Shown piece after piece: positions 43,930-50,652 of a stretch of 64,000 bases of DNA (position 1 is the first letter of the stretch; each line of letters opens with the position of its first letter). A program made the translations under genes and the position numbers. A model generated the notes under the pieces. It was not told where the DNA came from. It made no database searches and saw only the letters and a program-made list of their open reading frames with translations. The stretch comes from an uncultured Oscillospiraceae bacterium (GTDB lineage Bacteria > Bacillota > Clostridia > Oscillospirales > Oscillospiraceae): assembly GCA_947623745.1 (NCBI GenBank), contig CANQHN010000001.1:1-64000 (forward strand). The letters are read 5' to 3'.

Positions 43930-44124
43930 TCACTGGATGTTCTCCTCGGCGCAGTTGTCCAGCACCCGCATCCCCATCTTCCCCGGCTTGGCCACAGGAA
44001 ACCGGGCGATGCTGTTCTCGTCGAACCGGCTGCACAGCCGGTCCTGGGGGTTCAGGCGCAGGTCCTCCCCCATCTCCGGGGGCTGGCCACGGTCCGGGTC
44101 AAGCCTCTGTTTGCGCTTTGACAT
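43930..44124 (-). CDS. small charged protein of unknown function (64 residues)
   Basis: I do not recognise this protein. It begins MSKRKQRLDPDRGQPPEMGE and contains two cysteines (LCSRFDEN, DNCAEEN). It is hydrophilic with no signal. GAGGTGAT precedes the ATG at normal spacing and a clean terminator follows immediately, supporting a real monocistronic gene. It is divergent from the Cys-rich protein gene. Confidence 0.65.
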   Translation of the reverse strand: MSKRKQRLDPDRGQPPEMGEDLRLNPQDRLCSRFDENSIARFPVAKPGKMGMRVLDNCAEENIQ

Positions 44125-44303
44125 ATGGGATCACCTCACACACAGTATGCCCCGGCGGCAGACGATCTATCGGTCCCGGGCAAATTTTCCGCGGGAGGCA
44201 CCGTTTTTTTGCCGTTTCATAGAATGGGATGGTAGCTGACCTACCCGGCGGGGCGGCCATACGCCAAACCGCTGTGTATCCATGAGAAGGAGGTTTTTTC
44301 CAT

Positions 44304-45128
44304 ATGCCTGATAGGGTCACGCCCGGCCCCGTGAGCGAGGAGCGCAGCATCCGGGAGGCCGTGTGTATACACACCAAGAAAATCTTCGACTCCTGCCGAG
44401 ACAAGGACTGTATCGAGGACCTGCGGGTCTACCCCACCCGCTGCTCCCAGGAGGTCATTGACCGCGCGGTGTCGGTGAAAGCCAAGTGCGCCCAGCTGCT
44501 GTGCGCGTACATCGACGTGCAGCCGGTGGGCTACAACCGCGGGTTCTTCACCGTGGACGTGCGCTACTACTACCGTATCACCGCCGACGCCTTCGTGGGG
44601 GCCGCCCGGCCCATCGAGGTCAGCGGCCTGGCCGTCTTTGACAAGCGGGCCATCCTCTTTGGCAGCGAGGGCAGCGCCAAGGTGTTCTCCTCCCAGAACA
44701 GCGGCGAGAACTGCCCCTGCACCAGCGCCAACCTGCCCACCGCCGTGGTGGAGTCGGTGGATCCCATCATCCTCAACCTGAAGCTGGTGGACGTGTGCGA
44801 GTGCCGGCCCTGTGACAGCGGCATCGCCGAGATCCCCCTGGCCATCAGCGAGGCGTTCGGGGACGACCTGATGCAGGGGGGCGACGTGCACCGCCTGTAC
44901 GTCACCCTGGGCCAGTTCTCCATCATCCGCCTGGAGCGGGACACCCACCTGCTCATGCCGGTGTACGACTACTGTATGCCCGAGAAGGAGTGCACCTGCG
45001 GGGACTGCACCCCCGAGGACCCCTGCGAGATCTTCCGGAAGGTCAACTTCCCCGTCAACGAGTTCTTCCCGCCCAACAGCATCGACTCCAGCAAGGAGAC
45101 CTACCCCGGCTGCTCCATGTGCCGGTAA
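44304..45128 (+). CDS. cysteine-rich conserved protein of unknown function
   Basis: A 274-residue soluble protein with 20 or so cysteines. An N-terminal segment CIHTKKIFDSCRDKDCIEDL appears to be the family hallmark. A beta-rich middle contains FFTVDVRYYYRITADAF. A Cys cluster near the C-terminus reads CTCGDCTPEDPC and ends in CSMCR. No signal peptide or membrane helix is seen. The Cys pairs suggest metal binding or disulfide cross-linking, as in spore-coat-like proteins; this is speculation. AAGGAGG lies 10 bases before the ATG, and an intrinsic terminator follows. Confidence 0.75.
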   Translation: MPDRVTPGPVSEERSIREAVCIHTKKIFDSCRDKDCIEDLRVYPTRCSQEVIDRAVSVKAKCAQLLCAYIDVQPVGYNRGFFTVDVRYYYRITADAFVGAARPIEVSGLAVFDKRAILFGSEGSAKVFSSQNSGENCPCTSANLPTAVVESVDPIILNLKLVDVCECRPCDSGIAEIPLAISEAFGDDLMQGGDVHRLYVTLGQFSIIRLERDTHLLMPVYDYCMPEKECTCGDCTPEDPCEIFRKVNFPVNEFFPPNSIDSSKETYPGCSMCR

Positions 45129-45146
45129 GCGTGTTTCCTTCCAAAA

Positions 45147-45169
45147 GGCCGCCCGCGGGCGGCCTTTTT
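45147..45169 (+). terminator. terminator of the Cys-rich protein gene
   Basis: Palindromic stem GGCCGCC / GGCGGCC with a 4-base loop, followed by TTTTT. Confidence 0.85.
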
Positions 45170-45208
45170 CCATGCCGGCGCATAGGATGGGCAAAGGAGG
45201 CGGCAGAT

Positions 45209-45904
45209 ATGAAAAAACAGGAGCGTTCGGAGCCCTTCCAGGTGACCTGGCAGGAGGAGGTCCGCACCCTGACGCTGGGCGGGGAGCCGGTGCTGGAGGT
45301 GCGCCTGTCCTGGCCCCAAGTGGCGGGGAATGGGCCGCTGGCGCGGGGCGCCAACCGATACTATGAGCGGCTGGCCGGGGCCTGGCGGCGGCAGTGGGGG
45401 CGGGACCTGTACTGGCGGGCCTGCGCGGCCCTGGTCCAGTGCCGGGAGCAGTCCCGGCCCTTCACCCCCTGGGCGGCGGCCCTGAGCGGAGCGGTGTCGC
45501 TGGAGACGGAGGAGCTGCTCTCCCTCACCCTGACGGCCCGGGAGACCCGGGGGGACCGGCGGACGCTGGAGCACCGCTGGGGGGATATCTGGCGGAAGGC
45601 GGACGGCGCACCCGTCCCGCTGTGGGAGCTGTATCCCAGGAGGCGGAGCCGGCGGCGGGCGCTGTACCGCGCCCTGGAGAAGGCGGCCGGGGAAGCCAAA
45701 CGGGGCGGCGTCTTTCTGGATAAGGAGCTGAAAAAGCCCCTGCGGCGGTGGTTTTCCCCGGACCGGTCCGCCCTGACGGCCCAGGGGCTGGAGGTCTACT
45801 ACCCCCAGTGCACCGTCGCCCCGGCGGTGGAGGGGGCGGTGACCCTGCGTCTGCCCCTCCCCGACGCGGTCAGGACCGCCCAGCCGGGGCCGGCGGACGC
45901 ATGA
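45209..45904 (+). CDS. DUF3298-type (RsiV-like) domain protein
   Basis: A 231-residue protein without a visible signal peptide. The segment LEHRWGDIWRKADGAPVPLWELYP, followed by a helix and the strand GLEVYYPQCTVAPAVEGAVTLRLPLPD, matches the DUF3298 fold found at the C-terminus of RsiV and in many Clostridial proteins. In RsiV the domain binds lysozyme; here no anti-sigma part or membrane helix is attached. AAGGAGG lies 8 bases before the ATG at 45209. It is 42 bases before the symporter gene. Confidence 0.75.
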   Translation: MKKQERSEPFQVTWQEEVRTLTLGGEPVLEVRLSWPQVAGNGPLARGANRYYERLAGAWRRQWGRDLYWRACAALVQCREQSRPFTPWAAALSGAVSLETEELLSLTLTARETRGDRRTLEHRWGDIWRKADGAPVPLWELYPRRRSRRRALYRALEKAAGEAKRGGVFLDKELKKPLRRWFSPDRSALTAQGLEVYYPQCTVAPAVEGAVTLRLPLPDAVRTAQPGPADA

Positions 45905-45946
45905 ACGGGGCCTCCTCCCGCATAAACTTGGGCGGAGGTGAGGCCC

Positions 45947-47323
45947 ATGTCCTGTCTGGAGCGGCTGACCAGCGCCCTGTGGGACCCCTGGCTGTTGGGG
46001 GCGTTCCTGCTCACGGGGGGATATTTCTCCCTGAAAACCGGGTTCTTCCAGCTCTTCGGCCTGCCCACGTGGCTGAAGGCCACGGTGGGGAGCCTGCTCC
46101 GCGCCCCGAAGCGCGGAGGGGGCCGGGGCGTCACCCAGTGGGAGGCCCTGTGCACCGCTCTGGCCGCCACCATCGGCACCGGGAGCATCGCCGGGGTAGC
46201 CACAGCGATCCAGCTGGGCGGGCCGGGGGCGGTGTTCTGGATGTGGGTGTGCGCCCTGCTGGGGATGATGACCGGGTTCGTGGAGAAGTCCCTGGCGGTG
46301 CGCTGGCGCAGGCCGGACGGCCGGGGCGGCTGGCGGGGCGGACCCATGTACTACCTGCGCGACGGCCTCAAGTGCCCGCCCCTGGCGGCTTGGTTCGCCG
46401 CGGCCTGCCTTGCCTCGGCGCTGATCGGGGGCAATCTGGTGCAGTCCAACTCCATCGCCGCCGCCTTTCAGGCCTCCTTCGGCTGTGACCGGCTGGCGGC
46501 GGGGGCCGTGACCGCCCTGGCCGCTGGGCTGGTGATCGCCGGCGGCCTGGGCCGGGTGGCCAGGGTGAGCAGCCTCCTGGTGCCGGTGATGGCTCTGGCG
46601 TACCTGGGGAGCGGCGCCGCGGTGCTGATTGCCTGCGCGCCCCGCCTGCCCCACGCGCTGCGCTTGATTGTGGTCTGCGCCCTGGACCCCAGGGCCGCCC
46701 TGGGAGGCGGGACAGGGTACACCGTGGCCGCCGCCATGCGCTACGGGGTGGCCCGGGGGGTGTTCACCAACGAGGCCGGGCTGGGCACCTCCGCCATCGC
46801 CCACGCCGCCGCCGACGTGGACTGCCCCGCCCGGCAGGGGATGTGGGGGATCCTGGAGACCGGGGTATCCACACTTCTGATCTGCACCGTCACCGCCCTC
46901 GCCATCCTGTGCAGCGGGGTGTACGACCCGGCCCGTCCAGACGCCGCGGCCATGGGCGCGCCGCTGACCGCGGCGGCCTTCTCCCGGGTGCTGGGCCCGG
47001 CGGGAGCGGCCGTGGTGGCGGTGAGCCTGCTGCTGTTCGCCTTCTCCTCCATCCTGGGCTGGAGCTGCTACGGGGAGCAGTGTCTGGGCTACCTGGCCGG
47101 CGGGGCGCGGGGGCGGGGCGCCTTTCGGGCGCTGTTCCTGCTGTTCATCGTGCTGGGCAGCGTGTGGGACCCGGCCCTGGCGTGGACCTTGGTCGATCTG
47201 TGCAGCGCGCTGCTGGCCATCCCCAACCTGGCCGCCCTCCTGCTGCTCTCCCGGCAGAGCCTGGAGGAGCTGAAGCAGTGGGACGGGCGAAAAGATTTTC
47301 GGAAAAATGAATTTAGCTCTTGA
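45947..47323 (+). CDS. AGCS-family alanine/glycine:cation symporter
   Basis: A 458-residue membrane transporter with about 10-11 helices, importing alanine or glycine with Na+ or H+. Signature segments are ATIGTGSIAGVATAIQLGGP near residue 75 and VFTNEAGLGTSAIAHAAA near residue 270. The ATG at 45947 has GGAGGTG six bases upstream. Its TGA stop is embedded in the -35 box of the tRNA-Gln promoter. Confidence 0.93.
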   Translation: MSCLERLTSALWDPWLLGAFLLTGGYFSLKTGFFQLFGLPTWLKATVGSLLRAPKRGGGRGVTQWEALCTALAATIGTGSIAGVATAIQLGGPGAVFWMWVCALLGMMTGFVEKSLAVRWRRPDGRGGWRGGPMYYLRDGLKCPPLAAWFAAACLASALIGGNLVQSNSIAAAFQASFGCDRLAAGAVTALAAGLVIAGGLGRVARVSSLLVPVMALAYLGSGAAVLIACAPRLPHALRLIVVCALDPRAALGGGTGYTVAAAMRYGVARGVFTNEAGLGTSAIAHAAADVDCPARQGMWGILETGVSTLLICTVTALAILCSGVYDPARPDAAAMGAPLTAAAFSRVLGPAGAAVVAVSLLLFAFSSILGWSCYGEQCLGYLAGGARGRGAFRALFLLFIVLGSVWDPALAWTLVDLCSALLAIPNLAALLLLSRQSLEELKQWDGRKDFRKNEFSS

Positions 47324-47347
47324 CAATCCCCGGTAATTTGCTATAAT
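47320..47347 (+). promoter_or_regulatory. promoter of tRNA-Gln
   Basis: TTGACA, 16 bases, TATAAT. The transcript should start near 47354, about 22 bases before the mature tRNA. Confidence 0.85.
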
Positions 47348-47375
47348 AGCACCTGTGCTTGTGACAAGCACAGAT

Positions 47376-47449
47376 AGCGGGATTGTGTAAGGGTAGCACA
47401 GCAGACTCTGACTCTGTATGTGAGGGTTCGAATCCTTCTCCCGCTGCCA
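47376..47449 (+). tRNA. tRNA-Gln (anticodon CUG)
   Basis: A 74-base tRNA with encoded CCA. The acceptor stem AGCGGGA pairs with TCCCGCT. The D-arm is GTGTAAGGGTAGCAC. The anticodon stem CAGA/TCTG closes the loop CTCTGAC, giving anticodon CTG. The T-arm is AGGG-TTCGAAT-CCTT. A dedicated promoter and terminator make it a single-gene unit. Confidence 0.93.
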
Positions 47450-47454
47450 GCACG

Positions 47455-47499
47455 GAACACCAGCTTCGATACGGTACGTATCGAGGTTGGTGTTCTTTT
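47455..47499 (+). terminator. terminator of tRNA-Gln
   Basis: A long, almost fully paired stem of about 18 bp (GAACACCAGCTTCGATAC with its wobble complement) and a 5-base loop, followed by TTTT. Confidence 0.85.
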
Positions 47500-47544
47500 A
47501 TCCACAAACGGAACCCGTAAACTGACTTTCAGGAGGACCAGGAC

Positions 47545-48030
47545 ATGGAGCTTTGGGACGCCTATGACAAAGATTTTCACCTCATACCGGGCCGGGAGCT
47601 GGTCCGCGGAGAGGCCGTCCCGGACGGCATGTTCCATCTGGTCTGCGACGTGATCGTCCGGCACAGGGACGGCACATACCTGCTCATGCAGAGGGACCCG
47701 CAAAAACACTTCGGCGGCATGTGGGAGGCCACGGCGGGCGGCTCCGCGCTCCGGGGGGAGACGCCTTATGAGTGCGCCGTCCGGGAGCTGAGGGAGGAGA
47801 CCGGGATCGCGGCCGGCGGCCTGACAGAGCTCGGGCGGGTCGTAAGCGAGGAGAACCACTCCCTCTACGTGGAATTCCTGTGCGTTACAGACTGCGACAA
47901 ACGCAGCGTCATCTTGCAGGAGGGCGAAACCTCCGCCTACCGGTGGGTCGGGCGGGAGACCCTCGCCAGCATGGGAAAGTTGGAACTGGTGACCCACCGG
48001 ATGCAGAAATTCCTCCCGGAACTGCGGTGA
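47545..48030 (+). CDS. Nudix hydrolase
   Basis: A 161-residue pyrophosphohydrolase. The Nudix box is complete: GGSALRGETPYECAVRELRE followed by ETGI, with the REL-x-EE-x-G metal site. An upstream strand HLVCDVIVRHRDGTYLLMQRD is typical of the fold. The opening WDAYDKDFHLIPG resembles the IDI/YfcD-like Nudix proteins. The substrate is unknown. AGGAGG lies 9 bases before the ATG. Confidence 0.9.
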   Translation: MELWDAYDKDFHLIPGRELVRGEAVPDGMFHLVCDVIVRHRDGTYLLMQRDPQKHFGGMWEATAGGSALRGETPYECAVRELREETGIAAGGLTELGRVVSEENHSLYVEFLCVTDCDKRSVILQEGETSAYRWVGRETLASMGKLELVTHRMQKFLPELR

Positions 48031-48085
48031 CTGCCCCGGCTGAATCCGTGGGAACCACAGCAGTACAGGCTAATGGTGGCAAAAG

Positions 48086-48115
48086 AACGCCTCGGAGCCG
48101 CAGCTCCGAGGCGTT
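48086..48115. terminator. bidirectional terminator between Nudix and sensor-kinase genes
   Basis: A 13-bp stem AACGCCTCGGAGC / GCTCCGAGGCGTT with a CGCA loop; T-rich to the right (TTTCATTTTTC) and A-rich to the left. Confidence 0.8.
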
Positions 48116-48145
48116 TCATTTTTCAAAACAACAACAAAATAGCAT

Positions 48146-48856
48146 TCAGGTGACCGCGGCCGCGCTCTTCTGCGGGGCGTCCGCCAGCGCCGGACGGGGC
48201 AGGAACACGGAGGCCAAAAACCGGCCCTCCTCTGCGGAGAACTTGGCCTGTCCGCCCCGTTTCCGGGCGATATCCTCCACGATGGACAGCCCCAGGCCCA
48301 GGCGGCCCTCCGCCTTGCTGGACAGATACCGGCCGCCCAGCGTCCGCAGGGAGCCGGCGCAGGAGTTGCCCACCACCAGGGAGATATAGCCCTCGGCGCA
48401 GACGCACCGGGCGCGCACCCAGCCGCCGCCCTCCCGCCGGAGAGCCTCCACCGCGTTTTCCAGCAGGTTGCTGATCACCAGATACAGGTCCGGCAGCATC
48501 GGCCCCTCGCAGCCCTCCAGGTCCAGCCGGATATCCGCCTGCGCGCCCAGGTCCCGGGCCTGTTCCCGGTAGTGCTCCACCAGGGTCTCCACCGGCGAGC
48601 CGCAGGCCGCCGCGGCCTGCGAGCGGAGAAGGTCCGCCGAGATTCCCTCCGGGGGCTCCCCGCCCAGGAGCAGATAGTGGCGCAGGTCGTGGCACAGCTT
48701 GCGCAGCTGTTCCTGGTCCTCCTCCCGGGAGAGCAGCTCTGTCACTTCGCGCAGGCGCCTGTTCTCGGCCCGCGCCCGGCGCAGGTCCAGCAGGACCCAC
48801 AGCAACAGCGCCAGCAGGACGGCGCAGGCCACAGCCAAAAGATACCTGACCGTCAT
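48146..48856 (-). CDS. GHKL sensor histidine kinase (AgrC/LytS-like), short
   Basis: A 236-residue kinase with a single N-terminal membrane helix (about residues 4-24) and no large sensor domain. A coiled segment leads to the phospho-acceptor His56 in KLCHDLRHYL. The GHKL ATPase domain has the N-box VISNLLENAVEALRRE and the G-box GRLGLGLSIVEDIA. The ATG at 48856 overlaps the response-regulator stop by four bases (ATGA), a coupled two-component pair. With so little outside the membrane, the signal may reach it through a partner protein. Confidence 0.85.
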   Translation of the reverse strand: MTVRYLLAVACAVLLALLLWVLLDLRRARAENRRLREVTELLSREEDQEQLRKLCHDLRHYLLLGGEPPEGISADLLRSQAAAACGSPVETLVEHYREQARDLGAQADIRLDLEGCEGPMLPDLYLVISNLLENAVEALRREGGGWVRARCVCAEGYISLVVGNSCAGSLRTLGGRYLSSKAEGRLGLGLSIVEDIARKRGGQAKFSAEEGRFLASVFLPRPALADAPQKSAAAVT

Positions 48857-49581
48857 GCCCGCGCCCACGCTTTCCGATAGGTCCAGTTGATGAACTGACT
48901 GCGCAGGGCGGCCAGCTCACCGGTGCGGATGGGGACCAGGGAGCCGTCGGTGAGGCGGAAATCGCTGCCCTCGATCCCCCGGACGTAGTTCAGGTTGACC
49001 AGGTAGCTGCGGTGGCAGCGCAGGAAATCCTCGCTGCCGATGGAGGCGGCCAGGTCGTCCATCCCCCGGCGGATCACCACGTCCCGGGTGCCGGTGTGGA
49101 TGTGGGCGTGGTGCCCCAAGATCTCGATGTACAGGATGGAGGCGAGAGGGATATCCATCCACTCCCCCTCGGCGTAGACCGACAGCGGCCGTAGCTCCTT
49201 GGGGGCGTGCTCCAGGAACCAGTCCATGGCCCGGTCCACATCCTCCTGCTGGATGGGTTTCACCAGGTAGTCGGAGGCCTCCACCTCGAAGCTCTCCAGC
49301 CCGTGGTCGGTGCTGGTGGTGGCAAAGACGATGGCGCAGCTCCTGTCCACCCGCCGCAGCCGCCGGGCGGTCTCCACGCCGGACAGGCCGGGCATATAGA
49401 CGTCAAGGAACAGGATATGGAACTGCCCCGGCCGCTGGATGACGGAGAGCAGCTCCTCTCCCGAGGAGAACAGCCGCAGTCTGGCGTCAAGTCCCCGCCG
49501 CTGGCAGCAGCTGCGGATCATTTTGGCCAGCGACACGCGCTCCTCCTGCAGATCGTCACAGACCGCGATGGTCAGTTCCAC
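48853..49581 (-). CDS. LytTR-type response regulator
   Basis: A 242-residue two-component regulator. The receiver has the acidic pair in AVCDD (residues 7-10), phospho-acceptor Asp60 in ILFLDVYMPG and Lys108 in DYLVKPI. The LytTR DNA-binding domain follows from about residue 135, with FLRCHRSYLVNLNYV near 195. The start could be GTG at 49581 or 49590; I prefer 49581 because AGAAGGTGA is better placed. It is coupled to the short GHKL kinase downstream. Confidence 0.9.
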   Translation of the reverse strand: MELTIAVCDDLQEERVSLAKMIRSCCQRRGLDARLRLFSSGEELLSVIQRPGQFHILFLDVYMPGLSGVETARRLRRVDRSCAIVFATTSTDHGLESFEVEASDYLVKPIQQEDVDRAMDWFLEHAPKELRPLSVYAEGEWMDIPLASILYIEILGHHAHIHTGTRDVVIRRGMDDLAASIGSEDFLRCHRSYLVNLNYVRGIEGSDFRLTDGSLVPIRTGELAALRSQFINWTYRKAWARA

Positions 49582-49622
49582 TCCAATCACCTTCTCTCAC
49601 GGTACATTCCAAACAGGCGCAG

Positions 49623-50342
49623 TCAGCCCTCCCGAAGTCCGCCCGGCAAAAGGGCGCCGCCCCACAGCTGCTGCAGCTCCCGGCAGGCCTCCAGCACGCT
49701 GGCGCGGGCCCGCCGCCCGACAGGGACCTGGTCCCCGTTGGACAGGCCGATCGAGGTCTGACTGATATCCCGGGTATGGTACAGGCTGACCAGGAAGCTG
49801 CGCTGGCAGCGCAGGAAGCTCTTTTCAGGCAACCGGGCCTCCAGGTCCCGCAGGGGTTCCCGGGTCTGGATCTGCTCCCAGCTGGTGTGGAGCAGACTCC
49901 CGTGCTGGCTGCTCTCCACCCACAGCAGGTCGTACAGGGGGATCTGCCGCCGCAGGCCGCCGCACAGCACCTCCACCCGCTCCAGATCGTCCCACCAGGC
50001 CCCGATGCACCGGCTCAGCGTCTGGCGCAGGTCAGCCATGCGGACGGGCTTCTTGAAAAAACCGGCGGGATGCAGCGCGTAGCTCTCGATGGCCGCTCTG
50101 GAGTCGGAGGCACACAGGAACAGAAGCGGCTGTCCGTCCGCCCCGCGGGGGTAGCCCGGCGGCAGCGCCGGCGCGCCGTCCATATCCCAGAACAGCGCCG
50201 AGAGGTCCCCGGGGAGTTCCCCCTGGCCGGGGTCCCACGGGAGGACCTCCGCACGGAGGCAGACCATTTCGGCCCACAGCCGGAGCGCCCGGCAGAGCGC
50301 GGCGCTCTCCGCCTCGCTGCTCATATGGACCGCCGCCCGCAT
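49623..50342 (-). CDS. LytTR protein with atypical receiver domain
   Basis: A 239-residue protein. The C-terminal LytTR domain is clear (SFLRCQRSFLVSLYHTRDIS; then GLSNGDQVPVGRR). The N-terminal half keeps the receiver layout (LFWDMDG near residues 51-56, LLFLCASDS and FFKKPVRM near 96) but lacks the N-terminal acidic pair needed for Mg2+, so ordinary phosphorylation is doubtful. The ATG at 50342 is preceded by GGGAGCGG. It is head to head with the next kinase gene and 41 bases upstream of the LytTR/GHKL pair, so it likely heads their transcript. Confidence 0.82.
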   Translation of the reverse strand: MRAAVHMSSEAESAALCRALRLWAEMVCLRAEVLPWDPGQGELPGDLSALFWDMDGAPALPPGYPRGADGQPLLFLCASDSRAAIESYALHPAGFFKKPVRMADLRQTLSRCIGAWWDDLERVEVLCGGLRRQIPLYDLLWVESSQHGSLLHTSWEQIQTREPLRDLEARLPEKSFLRCQRSFLVSLYHTRDISQTSIGLSNGDQVPVGRRARASVLEACRELQQLWGGALLPGGLREG

Positions 50343-50382
50343 ACCGCTCCCCTCCCCCGGTCGAACTGGAATGGTTGGTATT

Positions 50383-50391
50383 ATTATACCA
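50383..50391 (-). promoter_or_regulatory. extended -10 promoter of the LytTR-GHKL unit
   Basis: Minus-strand TGGTATAAT, an extended -10 without a good -35, about 40 bases before the ATG at 50342. The missing -35 fits a promoter needing an activator. Confidence 0.5.
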
Positions 50392-50412
50392 TAACTGGTT
50401 GGACGCCCTGTT

Positions 50413-50446
50413 TGTCGATTGGGGGCCAAATCCTGTCGTTTAGGGG
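50413..50446. promoter_or_regulatory. candidate LytTR operator (direct repeat with 21-base period)
   Basis: TGTCGATTGGGGG and TGTCGTTTAGGGG are imperfect direct repeats starting at 50413 and 50434, exactly 21 bases apart. LytTR regulators bind pairs of about 9-base direct repeats separated by about 12 bases. The site lies upstream of the LytTR gene and about 110 bases upstream of the kinase promoter. The assignment is inference. Confidence 0.45.
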
Positions 50447-50557
50447 TGGATTTCCAGCCGCGCTTGCAACGCAGACGCCGTTTCGTTAGAATAAGATATA
50501 TTGTGAGATTGCTGCCAGGACAAGGCTGTATTGCCGCAGAAAACCTGCTTTCCAGGC

Positions 50558-50586
50558 TTGCGGCTTTGCTCCGGATATACTAAAAT
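50558..50586 (+). promoter_or_regulatory. promoter of the large GHKL kinase gene
   Basis: TTGCGG, 17 bases, TAAAAT, giving a leader of about 60 bases. The rest of the 310-base gap between the two divergent genes holds the candidate operator and no gene. Confidence 0.5.
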
Positions 50587-50652
50587 AGGGAAAAGGAAAC
50601 CGCTCTGACCGGGACATCGACGGGACCGCGCAGGCAGAAAGGGGGAATTTCC

